Virus record (IMG/VR): IMGVR_UViG_3300025543_000131
Location: 1 to 30,848 of that record
Reading direction: 5' to 3' (one strand)
Length of the DNA: 30,848 nt
Origin: a virus
In this document: one piece after another, positions 22,363-30,848 of the stretch
Numbering within the stretch: position 1 is the stretch's first letter
How the letters are laid out: every line of letters starts with the position of its first letter
The notes under the pieces: model-generated
The model's input: only the letters and a program-made list of their open reading frames with translations
What the model was told of the DNA's origin: nothing
Databases searched by the model: none
Translations under genes and position numbers: made by a program

Positions 22363-22707
22363 TTATTTTTGTTCTGAGTAGTCAACAGATAAATATTCTA
22401 TTTTTGTCACCCAACCTTTAGGTATAGCAATAGCACCACCACCAGATATGTCGTCTTTATCTTTACTATAAGAGCGCATAATAATTATTTTTTCATCATT
22501 ATTATGTATCATCCACCCTACTTCTTGACACACGGCTAACGGAGCATTTATCACATCTTTTATGTCTAACCATCCAGTTTCCGTGTCCCGTGCATCGCGC
22601 CACGTGAGACGAACCATAGGAACTTTCTTAATATCTATATCCATGTCTAATTTCTCATTGCACATTACAATAAAAACACCTATAAATATAGAATAAAATA
22701 GGCGCAT
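22363..22707 (-). CDS. Conserved phage hypothetical protein (VRLTW type)
   Basis: 114 residues if started at ATG 22707, which has GGAG just upstream; upstream ATG 22725 and TTG 22737 and internal ATGs at 22644 and 22617 are alternatives. The core is VRLTWRDARDTETGWLDIKD, VCQEVGWMIHNNDEKIIIMR and AIAIPKGWVTKIEYL, a pattern I recall as a small β-fold family of unknown function in marine phages, often encoded away from structural genes. The first 25 residues (LFYSIFIGVFIVMC) are hydrophobic and could be a signal anchor; a lipobox is not convincing. If translation begins at the core, this part is absent. It diverges from the next plus-strand gene with about 60 bases between. Confidence 0.65.
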   Translation of the reverse strand: MRLFYSIFIGVFIVMCNEKLDMDIDIKKVPMVRLTWRDARDTETGWLDIKDVINAPLAVCQEVGWMIHNNDEKIIIMRSYSKDKDDISGGGAIAIPKGWVTKIEYLSVDYSEQK

Positions 22708-22767
22708 TTCTCCAAGCCTCGCCATCTTGCTTTTCAACGAAAAACTAGTTGCTATGAAGGATTATGC

Positions 22768-23793
22768 ATGATGGAATTTGACGAACAATTTATTGAGGAT
22801 ATCCCCCAATTAGGTATTGGTGGTTTCTTAAATAAAACATTTAAATCGGTAAAAAAAGCAGTAAAAAAGATAGCCCCTATTGTAGGTGGTGGTCTTGGTT
22901 TTATGATTGGTGGTGCTGCAGGCGCTGGTATTGGCGCTGGTATTGGTGGCCTTATATCAGGACAAAAAGCAGACAAGGCTCTTAAAACAGCATTAATGGG
23001 TTATGGTATTGGATCCATCGCAGGAGCATATGGCCCTCTTAAAGGTTTCGCTGGTAAAGGTTTACCTGGTGGTAAATTTGCTATGGGAGATGATTTTAAT
23101 GTTATTAAAGGCGCTCAAAACATGATAGATAAATTTGCTAACGTAAGCGGTAATGCAGATAAAGTTAATCTTAAAAATCAATTAATTGAAGCAAAAGAAT
23201 TAGCAATTAATAATCCCACAAAAGAAAATGTAGATGCATACAAGAGATTACAATATTTATCAGGCAGTAATAAACTTGGTGTAGGAGATGTCTTTAGTAA
23301 ATCAAATTTATTAGTAGGAGCAGGTCTTGGAGGACTTTCTTATATGGATGCAAAAAATCAATTAGCAAACTTTGAACCTGGCGACCCTAATGCATTAAAT
23401 CCCCTTTACTATAATGATCCACAAGAGTTTCAATTATCAGGACAAGGTGTTAAACCTTATTACTACACTGACATGCAAGATCAATTTGGTGTACCTATCG
23501 AAGAATTAACAGATGATTTTGTTCGTTACTCAGCAGAGGGTGGTATCATTAATTTAGCCGATGGATCAAAAAAATATTTTCCGCGTAAGAACGGAGAAAT
23601 AGAGGGGCCTGGAACAGGAACAAGTGATGATATACCTGCAATGTTAAGTGATGGAGAATTCGTGTTTACCGCCAAAGCAGTTAATAATGCAGGTGGAGGT
23701 AATAGAAGAGAAGGAGCAAAAAGAATGTATCAAATGATGAAAAATTTAGAAAAAGGTGGTACACTCTCTGAACAATCAAGAGGAGTCGCATAA
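22768..23793 (+). CDS. Probable internal virion / DNA ejection protein
   Basis: 341 residues; start ATG 22768 with AAGGA six bases upstream, a second ATG directly follows. A basic amphipathic helix (22-35, KTFKSVKKAVKKI) leads into a Gly-rich hydrophobic zipper (36-65, GGLGFMIGGAAGAGIGAG), which could insert in a membrane. The C-terminal part holds EGGIINLADG, then GPGTGTSDDIPAMLSDGEFV at 280-299 and NAGGGNRREGAKRMYQMMKN. The GTSD-x-I-P-A-x-L-S-D-G-E-x-V box is known to me from the ends of phage tape-measure and internal proteins. It opens the group of large internal protein genes; a role in membrane passage of DNA is inferred. Confidence 0.7.
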   Translation: MMEFDEQFIEDIPQLGIGGFLNKTFKSVKKAVKKIAPIVGGGLGFMIGGAAGAGIGAGIGGLISGQKADKALKTALMGYGIGSIAGAYGPLKGFAGKGLPGGKFAMGDDFNVIKGAQNMIDKFANVSGNADKVNLKNQLIEAKELAINNPTKENVDAYKRLQYLSGSNKLGVGDVFSKSNLLVGAGLGGLSYMDAKNQLANFEPGDPNALNPLYYNDPQEFQLSGQGVKPYYYTDMQDQFGVPIEELTDDFVRYSAEGGIINLADGSKKYFPRKNGEIEGPGTGTSDDIPAMLSDGEFVFTAKAVNNAGGGNRREGAKRMYQMMKNLEKGGTLSEQSRGVA

Positions 23794-24677
23794 TGTCAAC
23801 AGCAACACAAATACAAAGAGAAGCGCCAGATATTGAGGCTCGTAAACTTGGTTTAATAGATACCGCTAAAGCCTTAACAGAAAAAGGGTATACTCTTCCT
23901 GATTATGTTTTAGCTGGACTTACTCCTGAACAAAAACAAGCTTTTAGTTTAGCGCAACAGGGCATTGGTGCTTATCAACCTTACTTAGATGCAGCTAAAG
24001 ATTACACAACACAAGGACAAAATTTATTAAGTGGTATTACGGGAGCGCCAACGCAATCTCAATTAGACGCTTACATGAATCCTTTTCAACAGCAAGTTAT
24101 TGATGCAACAATGACGGAGCTTGATAAAAGAGGGGCTCAACAATCAAATCAATTAGCTGGAGATGCTGTAAGAGGTGGCGTGTTCGGTGGTTCGCGTTAC
24201 GGGGTTCAACAAGCAGAACTTGCAGGACAACAACAAGACGCAAGAGCGCAAGCTTTAGCAACTCTTAATGCACAAAATTATGGTCAAGCCATGCAAGGTT
24301 ATCAAGGTGAAATGGAAAGACAAAGAATGGCTGGTTTAGGTATTGCAGGTTTAGGAGCTCAACAAGCTCAACTAGGTGCGCAAGCTCAAGGATTAGCAGG
24401 CCAAGATATTCAATCATTACTTGCTTCAGGTGGAATGCAACAACAATTCGCTCAACAACAAGAAGACATGAAAAGACAAAATTTATTACAAGGTATTATG
24501 CAACCGTATCAACAACTAGCTTTCTACGGTGATATTATGCAAGGTGCACCGTCCTCTTCGGCTGTCTTTAACACAGCTCAAGGATATGGCGGACCAAGCC
24601 CAATGCAAGCTGGTATAGGAACAGGCATAGGGGCCTTAACAGGTTTAGCAGGCCTTAAAAAATTAGGAGTAGTATAA
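23793..24677 (+). CDS. Gln/Ala-rich internal virion (DNA ejection) protein
   Basis: 294 residues, strong GAGGAG before TAATG. Mostly α-helical with very many Gln and Ala. Landmarks are LTPEQKQAFSLAQQGIGAYQ, DAYMNPFQQQVIDATMTELD near residue 92, GGVFGGSRYG near 128-137, and a long Q/A/G helix (QQAQLGAQAQGLAGQDIQSL). The AYMNP-x-Q-x-x-V-I and G-x-F-G-G-S-R patterns are shared, from memory, by podovirus ejection proteins of marine phages. A Gly/Leu-rich C-terminus (GIGTGIGALTGLAGL) could contact membrane. It is probably packed in the capsid and released with DNA. Confidence 0.7.
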   Translation: MSTATQIQREAPDIEARKLGLIDTAKALTEKGYTLPDYVLAGLTPEQKQAFSLAQQGIGAYQPYLDAAKDYTTQGQNLLSGITGAPTQSQLDAYMNPFQQQVIDATMTELDKRGAQQSNQLAGDAVRGGVFGGSRYGVQQAELAGQQQDARAQALATLNAQNYGQAMQGYQGEMERQRMAGLGIAGLGAQQAQLGAQAQGLAGQDIQSLLASGGMQQQFAQQQEDMKRQNLLQGIMQPYQQLAFYGDIMQGAPSSSAVFNTAQGYGGPSPMQAGIGTGIGALTGLAGLKKLGVV

Positions 24678-27316
24678 TGGCAGTCATGAATAGATCAATG
24701 TTTCAACGACCGATGCCCGTGGTTCGCCGTCAAGATGGCACTCCTATGGGAGGCGAAAGACAAGAGGGAATTACTATAGCTAATAATGAAGGCATTAATG
24801 CGCCAAGTTTATTTGAAAGAATAAAAAATAGTAAGGTTGTACAAGGTATAAATGATTTTCTTGATAAACCTACTGATCAATACGGAGAAGGAAGTGCTTA
24901 TGAATTAAATGAATATGAATTTAATTTGTTGTATCCTAATGTAGCTTATCCTTCCTCTGTTATGGAAAGAATAATTAATACTGAAAGTGATGATTATAGA
25001 AAACTTGTAGAACTTACTGTTCCATCTGCAAGAGCAGAAGGTTCACCTCCTCAAGGTGAAATAGTAGAAGAACAAGTTAATACAGAGAACGTTGGTATTA
25101 TGGATGGTTTTAGTGGCGGAGGCGGAGAAGCAGAAGCTATGGCCATGTTAGAAGAAGGCGAAAGAGCCAAAAATGAAATTGATGATACTAACACTTACGA
25201 TGAGTTAATGCGCTCTATTAGAGGTGATGATTTAAGTGAAGCTGATAGAAGGCAAGAGTTAGCTTCTTACGTTGGAGAAAAAGATGCGGAAGAAACACCT
25301 GACAGTGTTTTAACTTTAGTTCAACCTGTTATGCAAATGCTTGATCAAGATAGCGCTAACACTGGTATTGGTCAAATAGAAGAAGGGCAAGAAATGTCTT
25401 CTATTGCACCAACACAACAAGATGCGGAAGAAATGATGGCGATGAATATGCCTCCACAACCTGTAGGCGTCGCTAACGGTGGATATATGAGTTCTTTTCC
25501 TAATCAAAATTTAAATACAGAGTCATTATCAGCAAGTGATAACATTGATGATCGTATTATGCAGAATTTACAATTTGAAAGAATGGCACCAGGAATGATG
25601 GGTTATGCTAATGGTGGACCAGTTCAACCAATACAACATTTTAATAAAGGTAATTTAGCTACTTCTTACAAAGAAGATTATCTTCCTTTATATATGGAAT
25701 TAATGCAAGGATACAATGATCCTGAAAGAAACAAAGCTAATACCCTTATGGATATTTCTAAACTAGCTTTAGCTTATGGAAGAGGAGACATAGATCCAAG
25801 TCAAGCGGGAAGCATGTTTTTAGATTCAACACAAAAAAGAGTAAATACACAAGATGCAAAAGAAAAAGCTTTAGAGATGCAACTTAAATCAGGAGCACTA
25901 TCATCAGCTATTGCAGCCGATACAGCGGCTAAAGCTGCGGGAGCAAAAGCCACAAATACATTAGTTAAAACAGGTAATGCAGAAAAAGATTTATTAACTG
26001 CTACTCTATTAGGCATGACTATAGATGAATTTAATGCAGCATATCCTATAACAGGAACAACTTTTCAATTTAGTGCTAATGGTTCTTTAAATAAATTTAA
26101 TGAGCCAAAAGATAAAAAGGAATCATCGGTATACATTGGTACAATAGGACAATCTGAAGATACCGTATTTACAGATCTTAACCTTAACTTAGATGGTATT
26201 GCAGAGAATACTCTTGTTTACAAAAAACCTAACGGTGAATATGAATTCAGTACACCAAAAGCAAAAGATAAAATTGAATACGTAGTAAGTTACCCAACTG
26301 TAGTTGATGGTGAGGTAACAACACAAACGGCTGTTATAGATATTAGCAGTGAAGAAGGTATTAATAATTACAATAAATTCTTAGAAAAATTTGCTGATGC
26401 GGATAATGCATTTAAAAAATATTGGAAATTTGACAAAGTAGGTGGGCTCAATCTTGAAACTAATATTACTAATGTTCAACCTCAACCTCAAGCTAAAGGT
26501 GGTTTAATTAAAAAAAGAAATACAGGAACACCAATAGGAGGAGAAAATTCTAACGAAATTGAAATAGCACAAAACATTGATTTTGAAAATATTCCAACTA
26601 AAAATGATGGGTTGGTTGATGTGGAGTCACAAACAGTTAATATAAAAGAGGGTTCATCTAATGAAAACATATTAATTCAAAAAGCAAATCAAGGAGAAGA
26701 AGCTATAAAACTTTTGGATCAATTATATGAAGTTGCTTTAAACTATCCTCAATATTTTGGTATTATAGGTGGAGCAGCAAGTTACGGAAAAAGTGGTTAT
26801 TTATCTTTAGATCAAATATTTAATAGTCTTTTAGGAGTAGATTTACCTGAAATTAAATTTCTTGACAGCCCTGTAATAGATCAAATTGCTGGTCTACAAG
26901 ATTCTATTGCCTCTAAACTTGCAAGTGTTGAGAAACAAGGATCGTTTAGATCTATAACAAATAAAGAGAAAAATGATAAAAAAGATATTTTAAATATTTA
27001 TGCAGGGAATGCTAAGAGAACAATGGACTCTATTAAACAGATTCGTAAAACTTTAGTTAATGATATTAATTCTTTTTACCGACAAACAGGTAACTCAGAG
27101 AAAAAATTTGAGACTCCTCAGTTTTACAATATTAAACCAAAAGACATCAAAAGTGAAGATATGAAATTAGAGATAATTAAAAGTTCTTTACCTAAAGAGA
27201 TGATAGATATGATAGACACGGATCCACAAATTATGAATGCTATCACCGCAATTATGAATGGTAAAGATCCTGAACTGGTAATCAAGAAATATAAAGAATG
27301 GAAATCCTCTCAGTAA
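24677..27316 (+). CDS. Large internal virion protein with GG motifs
   Basis: 879 residues, AGGAG before TAATG. The N-terminus FQRPMPVVRRQDGTPMGGER returns in altered form at 606-623 (AKGGLIKKRNTGTPIGGE). Other Gly-Gly turns are VANGGYMSS near 266-274 and YANGGPVQP at 310-318. The region about 380-440 is Ala/Lys-rich helical, about 480-570 is β-rich (TVVDGEVTTQTAVIDISSEE), and 680-850 is helical. No transglycosylase or other enzymatic signature is visible. It sits among other ejection-type genes, so a capsid-internal, ejected protein is likely. The DNA-level domain boundaries cannot be set by eye. Confidence 0.7.
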   Translation: MAVMNRSMFQRPMPVVRRQDGTPMGGERQEGITIANNEGINAPSLFERIKNSKVVQGINDFLDKPTDQYGEGSAYELNEYEFNLLYPNVAYPSSVMERIINTESDDYRKLVELTVPSARAEGSPPQGEIVEEQVNTENVGIMDGFSGGGGEAEAMAMLEEGERAKNEIDDTNTYDELMRSIRGDDLSEADRRQELASYVGEKDAEETPDSVLTLVQPVMQMLDQDSANTGIGQIEEGQEMSSIAPTQQDAEEMMAMNMPPQPVGVANGGYMSSFPNQNLNTESLSASDNIDDRIMQNLQFERMAPGMMGYANGGPVQPIQHFNKGNLATSYKEDYLPLYMELMQGYNDPERNKANTLMDISKLALAYGRGDIDPSQAGSMFLDSTQKRVNTQDAKEKALEMQLKSGALSSAIAADTAAKAAGAKATNTLVKTGNAEKDLLTATLLGMTIDEFNAAYPITGTTFQFSANGSLNKFNEPKDKKESSVYIGTIGQSEDTVFTDLNLNLDGIAENTLVYKKPNGEYEFSTPKAKDKIEYVVSYPTVVDGEVTTQTAVIDISSEEGINNYNKFLEKFADADNAFKKYWKFDKVGGLNLETNITNVQPQPQAKGGLIKKRNTGTPIGGENSNEIEIAQNIDFENIPTKNDGLVDVESQTVNIKEGSSNENILIQKANQGEEAIKLLDQLYEVALNYPQYFGIIGGAASYGKSGYLSLDQIFNSLLGVDLPEIKFLDSPVIDQIAGLQDSIASKLASVEKQGSFRSITNKEKNDKKDILNIYAGNAKRTMDSIKQIRKTLVNDINSFYRQTGNSEKKFETPQFYNIKPKDIKSEDMKLEIIKSSLPKEMIDMIDTDPQIMNAITAIMNGKDPELVIKKYKEWKSSQ

Positions 27317-27317
27317 C

Positions 27318-29915
27318 ATGGCTGATGAAATTAATATTTTTGATGATATAGAATCAAATATCCCTGTTAATATTTTTGATGATATAGAAGGTCCTGAAGA
27401 AGAAACACAAACTCCTATTCCTGGAATGTTTGACATAGAACGTTTTACGGATAAAAAAAAATTTATTGGTGATTCTGAATTTTTAGAAGACTATGAATTA
27501 GTTGATCCAGATAAAATGGATTTTTTTGACAAATTTGTTTTTCAAACATTAGGTGGTAATGAAGAAGTTTACAGACAGAAAAAAACTGACTTTGGAGAAA
27601 ACTTTATGCGTGCTCTTCAATCAAGAGATACAGCTTCTATAGTAGGAGCGTTAGGAGGATATGAAGGAGTTAGAAAATTAGCAGCTAATGCATTAAAAAC
27701 TACTTTTAAAAAGAATCCTGTAGGCACAGTGCTATATGCCATAGGAGGTGGAACTTTAGGCGCAACAGCAATGGAGCAATTGTATGACCGTGTTAAAGGA
27801 TTTATTACAGGGGAAGAAGAAACTATAGAAGAAATATGGGAAAAAGTTCCTCAAGATCTTAAAAGAAATTTATCCTTTGAAGCTTTTGGCGTAGGAATAG
27901 GATCTATTCCTTTTCTTTTTAAAAGAATTTTAATGACAGGAAAAAAGGGAGCCGAAGGATTAAAAAAAATAGCCGACAAATTTGGTATTGATTTTGCTCC
28001 TATAGATGTAGCTTCGGGGTTTGCTAAAACGTTTTTACGAATTGGAGGCATGTTTCCGTTGGTATCGGGACCAGTTGGAAAATTTGTAAAAAAAAGAGGT
28101 GCTCAATTGGAGTCAGCATTTGATGATACTCTATACGCTCTTGCTCCTACAGGCCAGACTCAAAGTCAATTAGGAAAAACTATTACAGAACTAGCTACCG
28201 CTACTTATAAAAATTTTCGGACAAAAGTAGGCGCTCAATATAATAAATTTTTAGATTTAGCGACAGGAAAAATAAACGGAAAAAAAGTATATGATTTTGA
28301 CATTAACATAGTTCCATTAAGAAATACAAATCCTGATGCTAAAGATGTTCCTTATGTATTAGACGTCGCAAGAAGAATTATTAGTGATGCTCAACAGGGA
28401 GGAAAAGGTCAATTAAGCCCTAACGATCCAGGATGGAGTGAAGCATATAAAGTGGCTTTAAATATAGTGGATAAGTTTGGTGCTAAAAAGTTTTTAGATG
28501 TTAAAACATTAAGAGATTACATTACAAACACTATTAAAAAAGCACAAAAAAGAAGTTATGCTACAGAGGGAGGAGCCTCTGTTAAAGAATTAATTGATAT
28601 AAAAAATTCTATTAATAATAGTTTTGGTAATTTAGATTTATCCAAAATAGATGCTGATTTAGCTGATCAAATTTTATCACAATACAAAATTGCTACCAAC
28701 ATGTATAAAAATGGATGGGAAGAAGGAGGAAAATGGTTTGAAGGTAAACCTCTTTTTGAAAGAGCTTTCGCAGGAAAATTTGATGCATTTAAAAATAATA
28801 TATTTGACACAAAGTTAACTACAGAGGGAAAAAAATATTATGATGAATTTATTAGAGATATTTTAAAGACTCAATCTAAAGAAGGAATTGATGATTTATA
28901 TAAATTATTAGGAGAAAATGATCAGGCTTTTGGATCCTTTGTTAGAGCGTATATAGATGAGGCAATAGAAAAATCTTTTAAAGTAGGTAAAGGAAAAAAT
29001 GAATTTGAAACAACTTCAAATTTTTTAAACATTGATCCAGACGCTTTACTTAAAGCTCTTGGTTTTAGATCTTCTCAAGTAGCCAGTAAAGGATCTACAA
29101 TACCTGTAAGAGAAGAAAGTTTATTACATGCACTAAATATTTTAAACAAAGAAGGCGCTTCTGTAATTGATGGAAATCAATTTAGACAGTTACTTGATTT
29201 TATGTCTCAACATAAAAGTATAAAAGTTCCTGATGTAAATCAATATATTCAAAGAGCTGCTGTGTTTGGTGGTATTGGATCTATTATAGGTAATTATTTT
29301 GGTGTTTTAAGTGTTGGTGATATAGGTATGGCAGGTGGCATGGGCTTAGTACCTACACTAAGTGCTAGAGGAATAGCAAGAGCTTTAAGTAATCCTGCTA
29401 ATACAAAAATTTTATTTGATACTTTAGATACAAGTTTATCTTATTTTCAACGATATAGCGCAGGTATTCGTTTACTTGATTTAACACGTAATAATCTTAA
29501 TGAGTCAATTGCCAATGCAACCGATGATGCAAAAGAAGGGTTACTTCAGTACAAAGAAGGGTTTGATCTTTTTTATGAAGACGTTATAAAAAATGCACCT
29601 ACAGATGAAAATGCAGAAGAACCTATAGAATTTTTATTAGATGCTCCTGAAGATTCTTCTATTGAAGAGGAAGTTATTCAAGAAGATATTCCAGTAGACA
29701 TTGTAGGATCACCTACTTTAGATGTTCCACAACCAGATGCAAACTTTAATATGGCCGCGGTCATTGACCCTATTCCTTCTCCTTCAAATCGTCAACCAGG
29801 ATTAGATCCAGAAACAATAAGTCAATTAGAAGGTGTAGGTCTTCCTTTCTTTGCAAATCAAGGGGGCATAGCTTCTTTAATGGGTAATAAAAAACCACAA
29901 CAAATGGTATCATAA
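27318..29915 (+). CDS. Large internal virion protein, NIFDDIE repeat at N-terminus
   Basis: 865 residues, no obvious Shine-Dalgarno; two bases follow the previous stop. The N-terminus has two copies of NIFDDIE (residues 5-11 and 17-23), then an acidic region. A Gly-rich hydrophobic segment lies near 132-150 (VGTVLYAIGGGTLGATAME) and another near 648-685 (AAVFGGIGSIIGNYFGVLS, GMAGGMGLVPTLSARGIARA). The bulk is helical and Lys-rich; an acidic Pro-rich tail is followed by NQGGIASLMGNKKPQQMVS. From memory, NIFDD repeats occur at the start of very large phage internal proteins. A role in the ejected channel is inferred. No muramidase motif is seen. Confidence 0.72.
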   Translation: MADEINIFDDIESNIPVNIFDDIEGPEEETQTPIPGMFDIERFTDKKKFIGDSEFLEDYELVDPDKMDFFDKFVFQTLGGNEEVYRQKKTDFGENFMRALQSRDTASIVGALGGYEGVRKLAANALKTTFKKNPVGTVLYAIGGGTLGATAMEQLYDRVKGFITGEEETIEEIWEKVPQDLKRNLSFEAFGVGIGSIPFLFKRILMTGKKGAEGLKKIADKFGIDFAPIDVASGFAKTFLRIGGMFPLVSGPVGKFVKKRGAQLESAFDDTLYALAPTGQTQSQLGKTITELATATYKNFRTKVGAQYNKFLDLATGKINGKKVYDFDINIVPLRNTNPDAKDVPYVLDVARRIISDAQQGGKGQLSPNDPGWSEAYKVALNIVDKFGAKKFLDVKTLRDYITNTIKKAQKRSYATEGGASVKELIDIKNSINNSFGNLDLSKIDADLADQILSQYKIATNMYKNGWEEGGKWFEGKPLFERAFAGKFDAFKNNIFDTKLTTEGKKYYDEFIRDILKTQSKEGIDDLYKLLGENDQAFGSFVRAYIDEAIEKSFKVGKGKNEFETTSNFLNIDPDALLKALGFRSSQVASKGSTIPVREESLLHALNILNKEGASVIDGNQFRQLLDFMSQHKSIKVPDVNQYIQRAAVFGGIGSIIGNYFGVLSVGDIGMAGGMGLVPTLSARGIARALSNPANTKILFDTLDTSLSYFQRYSAGIRLLDLTRNNLNESIANATDDAKEGLLQYKEGFDLFYEDVIKNAPTDENAEEPIEFLLDAPEDSSIEEEVIQEDIPVDIVGSPTLDVPQPDANFNMAAVIDPIPSPSNRQPGLDPETISQLEGVGLPFFANQGGIASLMGNKKPQQMVS

Positions 29916-30848
29916 TGGGTATCTTTAGTTTTCTATCAGGTAAAAAGAAATCAACACATACCTCTTCAGGTTCCTCACAACCTAATTCTCCTCAATCTCA
30001 ATCAGTAAATGAATCAAATAAAGCTATTGAAAATTTAATAGCCAATAAAGACAAATATCAAAATAATCAAATAGCTGGAGATAATCGCAACGAATATCAA
30101 ATGAGAATGCAAGCTCTTAAAACAGGGCAAACTTTTGATCCTTCTAATTTTACATTTACAGACAGAAAAGGAAATCAAATTAGTGCAGGCTCTGATAATA
30201 AAACTATAGGAAATGCAGGTGGTGCGGAAGCTTACAAAGAAAGGTTTCCTATAACATCTGGTATTCAAAATTTAGTAGGCGCCGCATCTAATCTTATTCC
30301 TGGTGTTGGTATGGCTAAATCTATTTTAGGTGTATTAAATAAAATGGGTGGAAAAGTTAAATCAGGAGCTAGTCTTGTAGGAGATAAAACAGGAATAACA
30401 AATAGTAAAGTGTATAGAGATTTAGCAAATGCTCCATCAGGATTTATAAATGATCTTAAAGACATGATTACTATTGGTGATGGTAATAAAGAAGAGAATG
30501 TTTCTCTTGATATAGAAAGTATTAAAAACGATAAAAAAATTAAAAAAAATAATTTTATAAATAAAAATAATAATGTTGAAGGCGAGTTAGCGAAAGAAAT
30601 TTTATTTGGTTTGAATACAGAAAATGTAGATAACTCTACTGTAAATCAAATAGTAAATAGGTTGCCTTATCAGTATCAAGCTAATCAAAATGATTTTAAC
30701 GCGCTTCGTGGTAATCGTTCTTTAGATTTTAGTCAGTTAGCAGGTGCTCCTAATAATCCTAGAATACCTTTTTCTAACTTTAATGCAAATAATGTTGGAA
30801 TAGGAGGTGTTACATTAGATAGCACAGCTTATCGAAACTACTTAGCTA
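29915..30848 (+). CDS. Probable internal virion protein, 3' end cut by window
   Basis: Frame open for 311 codons from the ATG of TAATG to the window end. The start is MGIFSFLSGKKKSTHTSSGS, followed by a Gln/Asn/Ser-rich segment and a helical part (NLIANKDKYQNNQIAGDNRN). Residues about 113-150 contain a Gly/Ile-rich hydrophobic stretch (SGIQNLVGAASNLIPGVGMA) and NKMGGKVKSG, a turn like those of its neighbours. The later part is Asn-rich. Position directly after two large internal proteins suggests the same class. Size and ending are unknown. Confidence 0.7.
   Translation, partial: MGIFSFLSGKKKSTHTSSGSSQPNSPQSQSVNESNKAIENLIANKDKYQNNQIAGDNRNEYQMRMQALKTGQTFDPSNFTFTDRKGNQISAGSDNKTIGNAGGAEAYKERFPITSGIQNLVGAASNLIPGVGMAKSILGVLNKMGGKVKSGASLVGDKTGITNSKVYRDLANAPSGFINDLKDMITIGDGNKEENVSLDIESIKNDKKIKKNNFINKNNNVEGELAKEILFGLNTENVDNSTVNQIVNRLPYQYQANQNDFNALRGNRSLDFSQLAGAPNNPRIPFSNFNANNVGIGGVTLDSTAYRNYLA

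Noticed and set aside
22708-22767. Sigma-70 promoter for the internal-protein genes
   Set aside because: The best boxes are about 20 bases apart and weak; not supportable.
1-30848. tRNA genes, insertion sequences, attachment sites or integrase
   Set aside because: No cloverleaf-like segment, transposase motif, terminal inverted repeats or recombinase was found; nearly every base is coding.

Overview
The window looks like the structural (late) region of a low-GC tailed phage with a short tail (podovirus-type, Caudoviricetes). The nearest relatives I recognise are uncultured marine podoviruses and pelagiphage-like viruses; this host link is inference from gene families, base composition and tight packing, not from a marker gene. 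Coding density is almost complete. Genes overlap by TAATG or ATGA or are separated by a few bases, and I see no tRNA, rRNA, integrase, terminase, portal or capsid gene. Those head genes would lie outside the window. Both ends cut genes.

Layout. (1) 1-3732: six small or unusual genes of mostly unknown role: a conserved hypothetical, a secreted Met/Glu/Pro-rich protein, a membrane-anchored coiled coil, a 46-residue basic peptide gene, a 196-residue protein with a CPFAKK motif, and a Lys/Gly-rich basic protein. (2) 3732-5589: head-tail connection genes (P22 gp4-like protein, a companion protein, an adaptor). (3) 5599-19395: a 13.8 kb block, about 45% of the window, of tail-fibre and receptor-binding genes. 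Its core is a three-gene cassette present three times in tandem (6522-9771, 9773-13419, 13421-16633). In each cassette gene A is an attachment motif plus IPT/TIG and Ig-like domains, gene B is LamG-like plus SPRY-like, and gene C is a DUF7483-type protein with three internal repeats. A 22-residue-repeat protein, two short fibre-type proteins and a glycine-rich adhesin follow. (4) 19395-21979: a P22 gp10-like tail hub/stabilisation protein and three small conserved phage genes. (5) 21976-22707: an island of three small genes on the minus strand, one encoding a 26-residue cysteine-rich peptide. (6) 22768-30848: five large genes, probably internal virion/DNA-ejection proteins, the last one cut by the window end.

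How it works together. The connector (gp4-like, adaptor) joins head to the gp10-like hub. The fibre block supplies adhesins, with many β-sandwich sugar-binding-type folds, and the internal proteins would be ejected to build a conduit through the cell envelope. The most interesting signals are: the threefold cassette array, split at the same places in each copy; a cupredoxin-like insert with a His/Cys/His/Met ligand pattern in the second A gene; and the antisense mini-operon with the Cys-rich microprotein.
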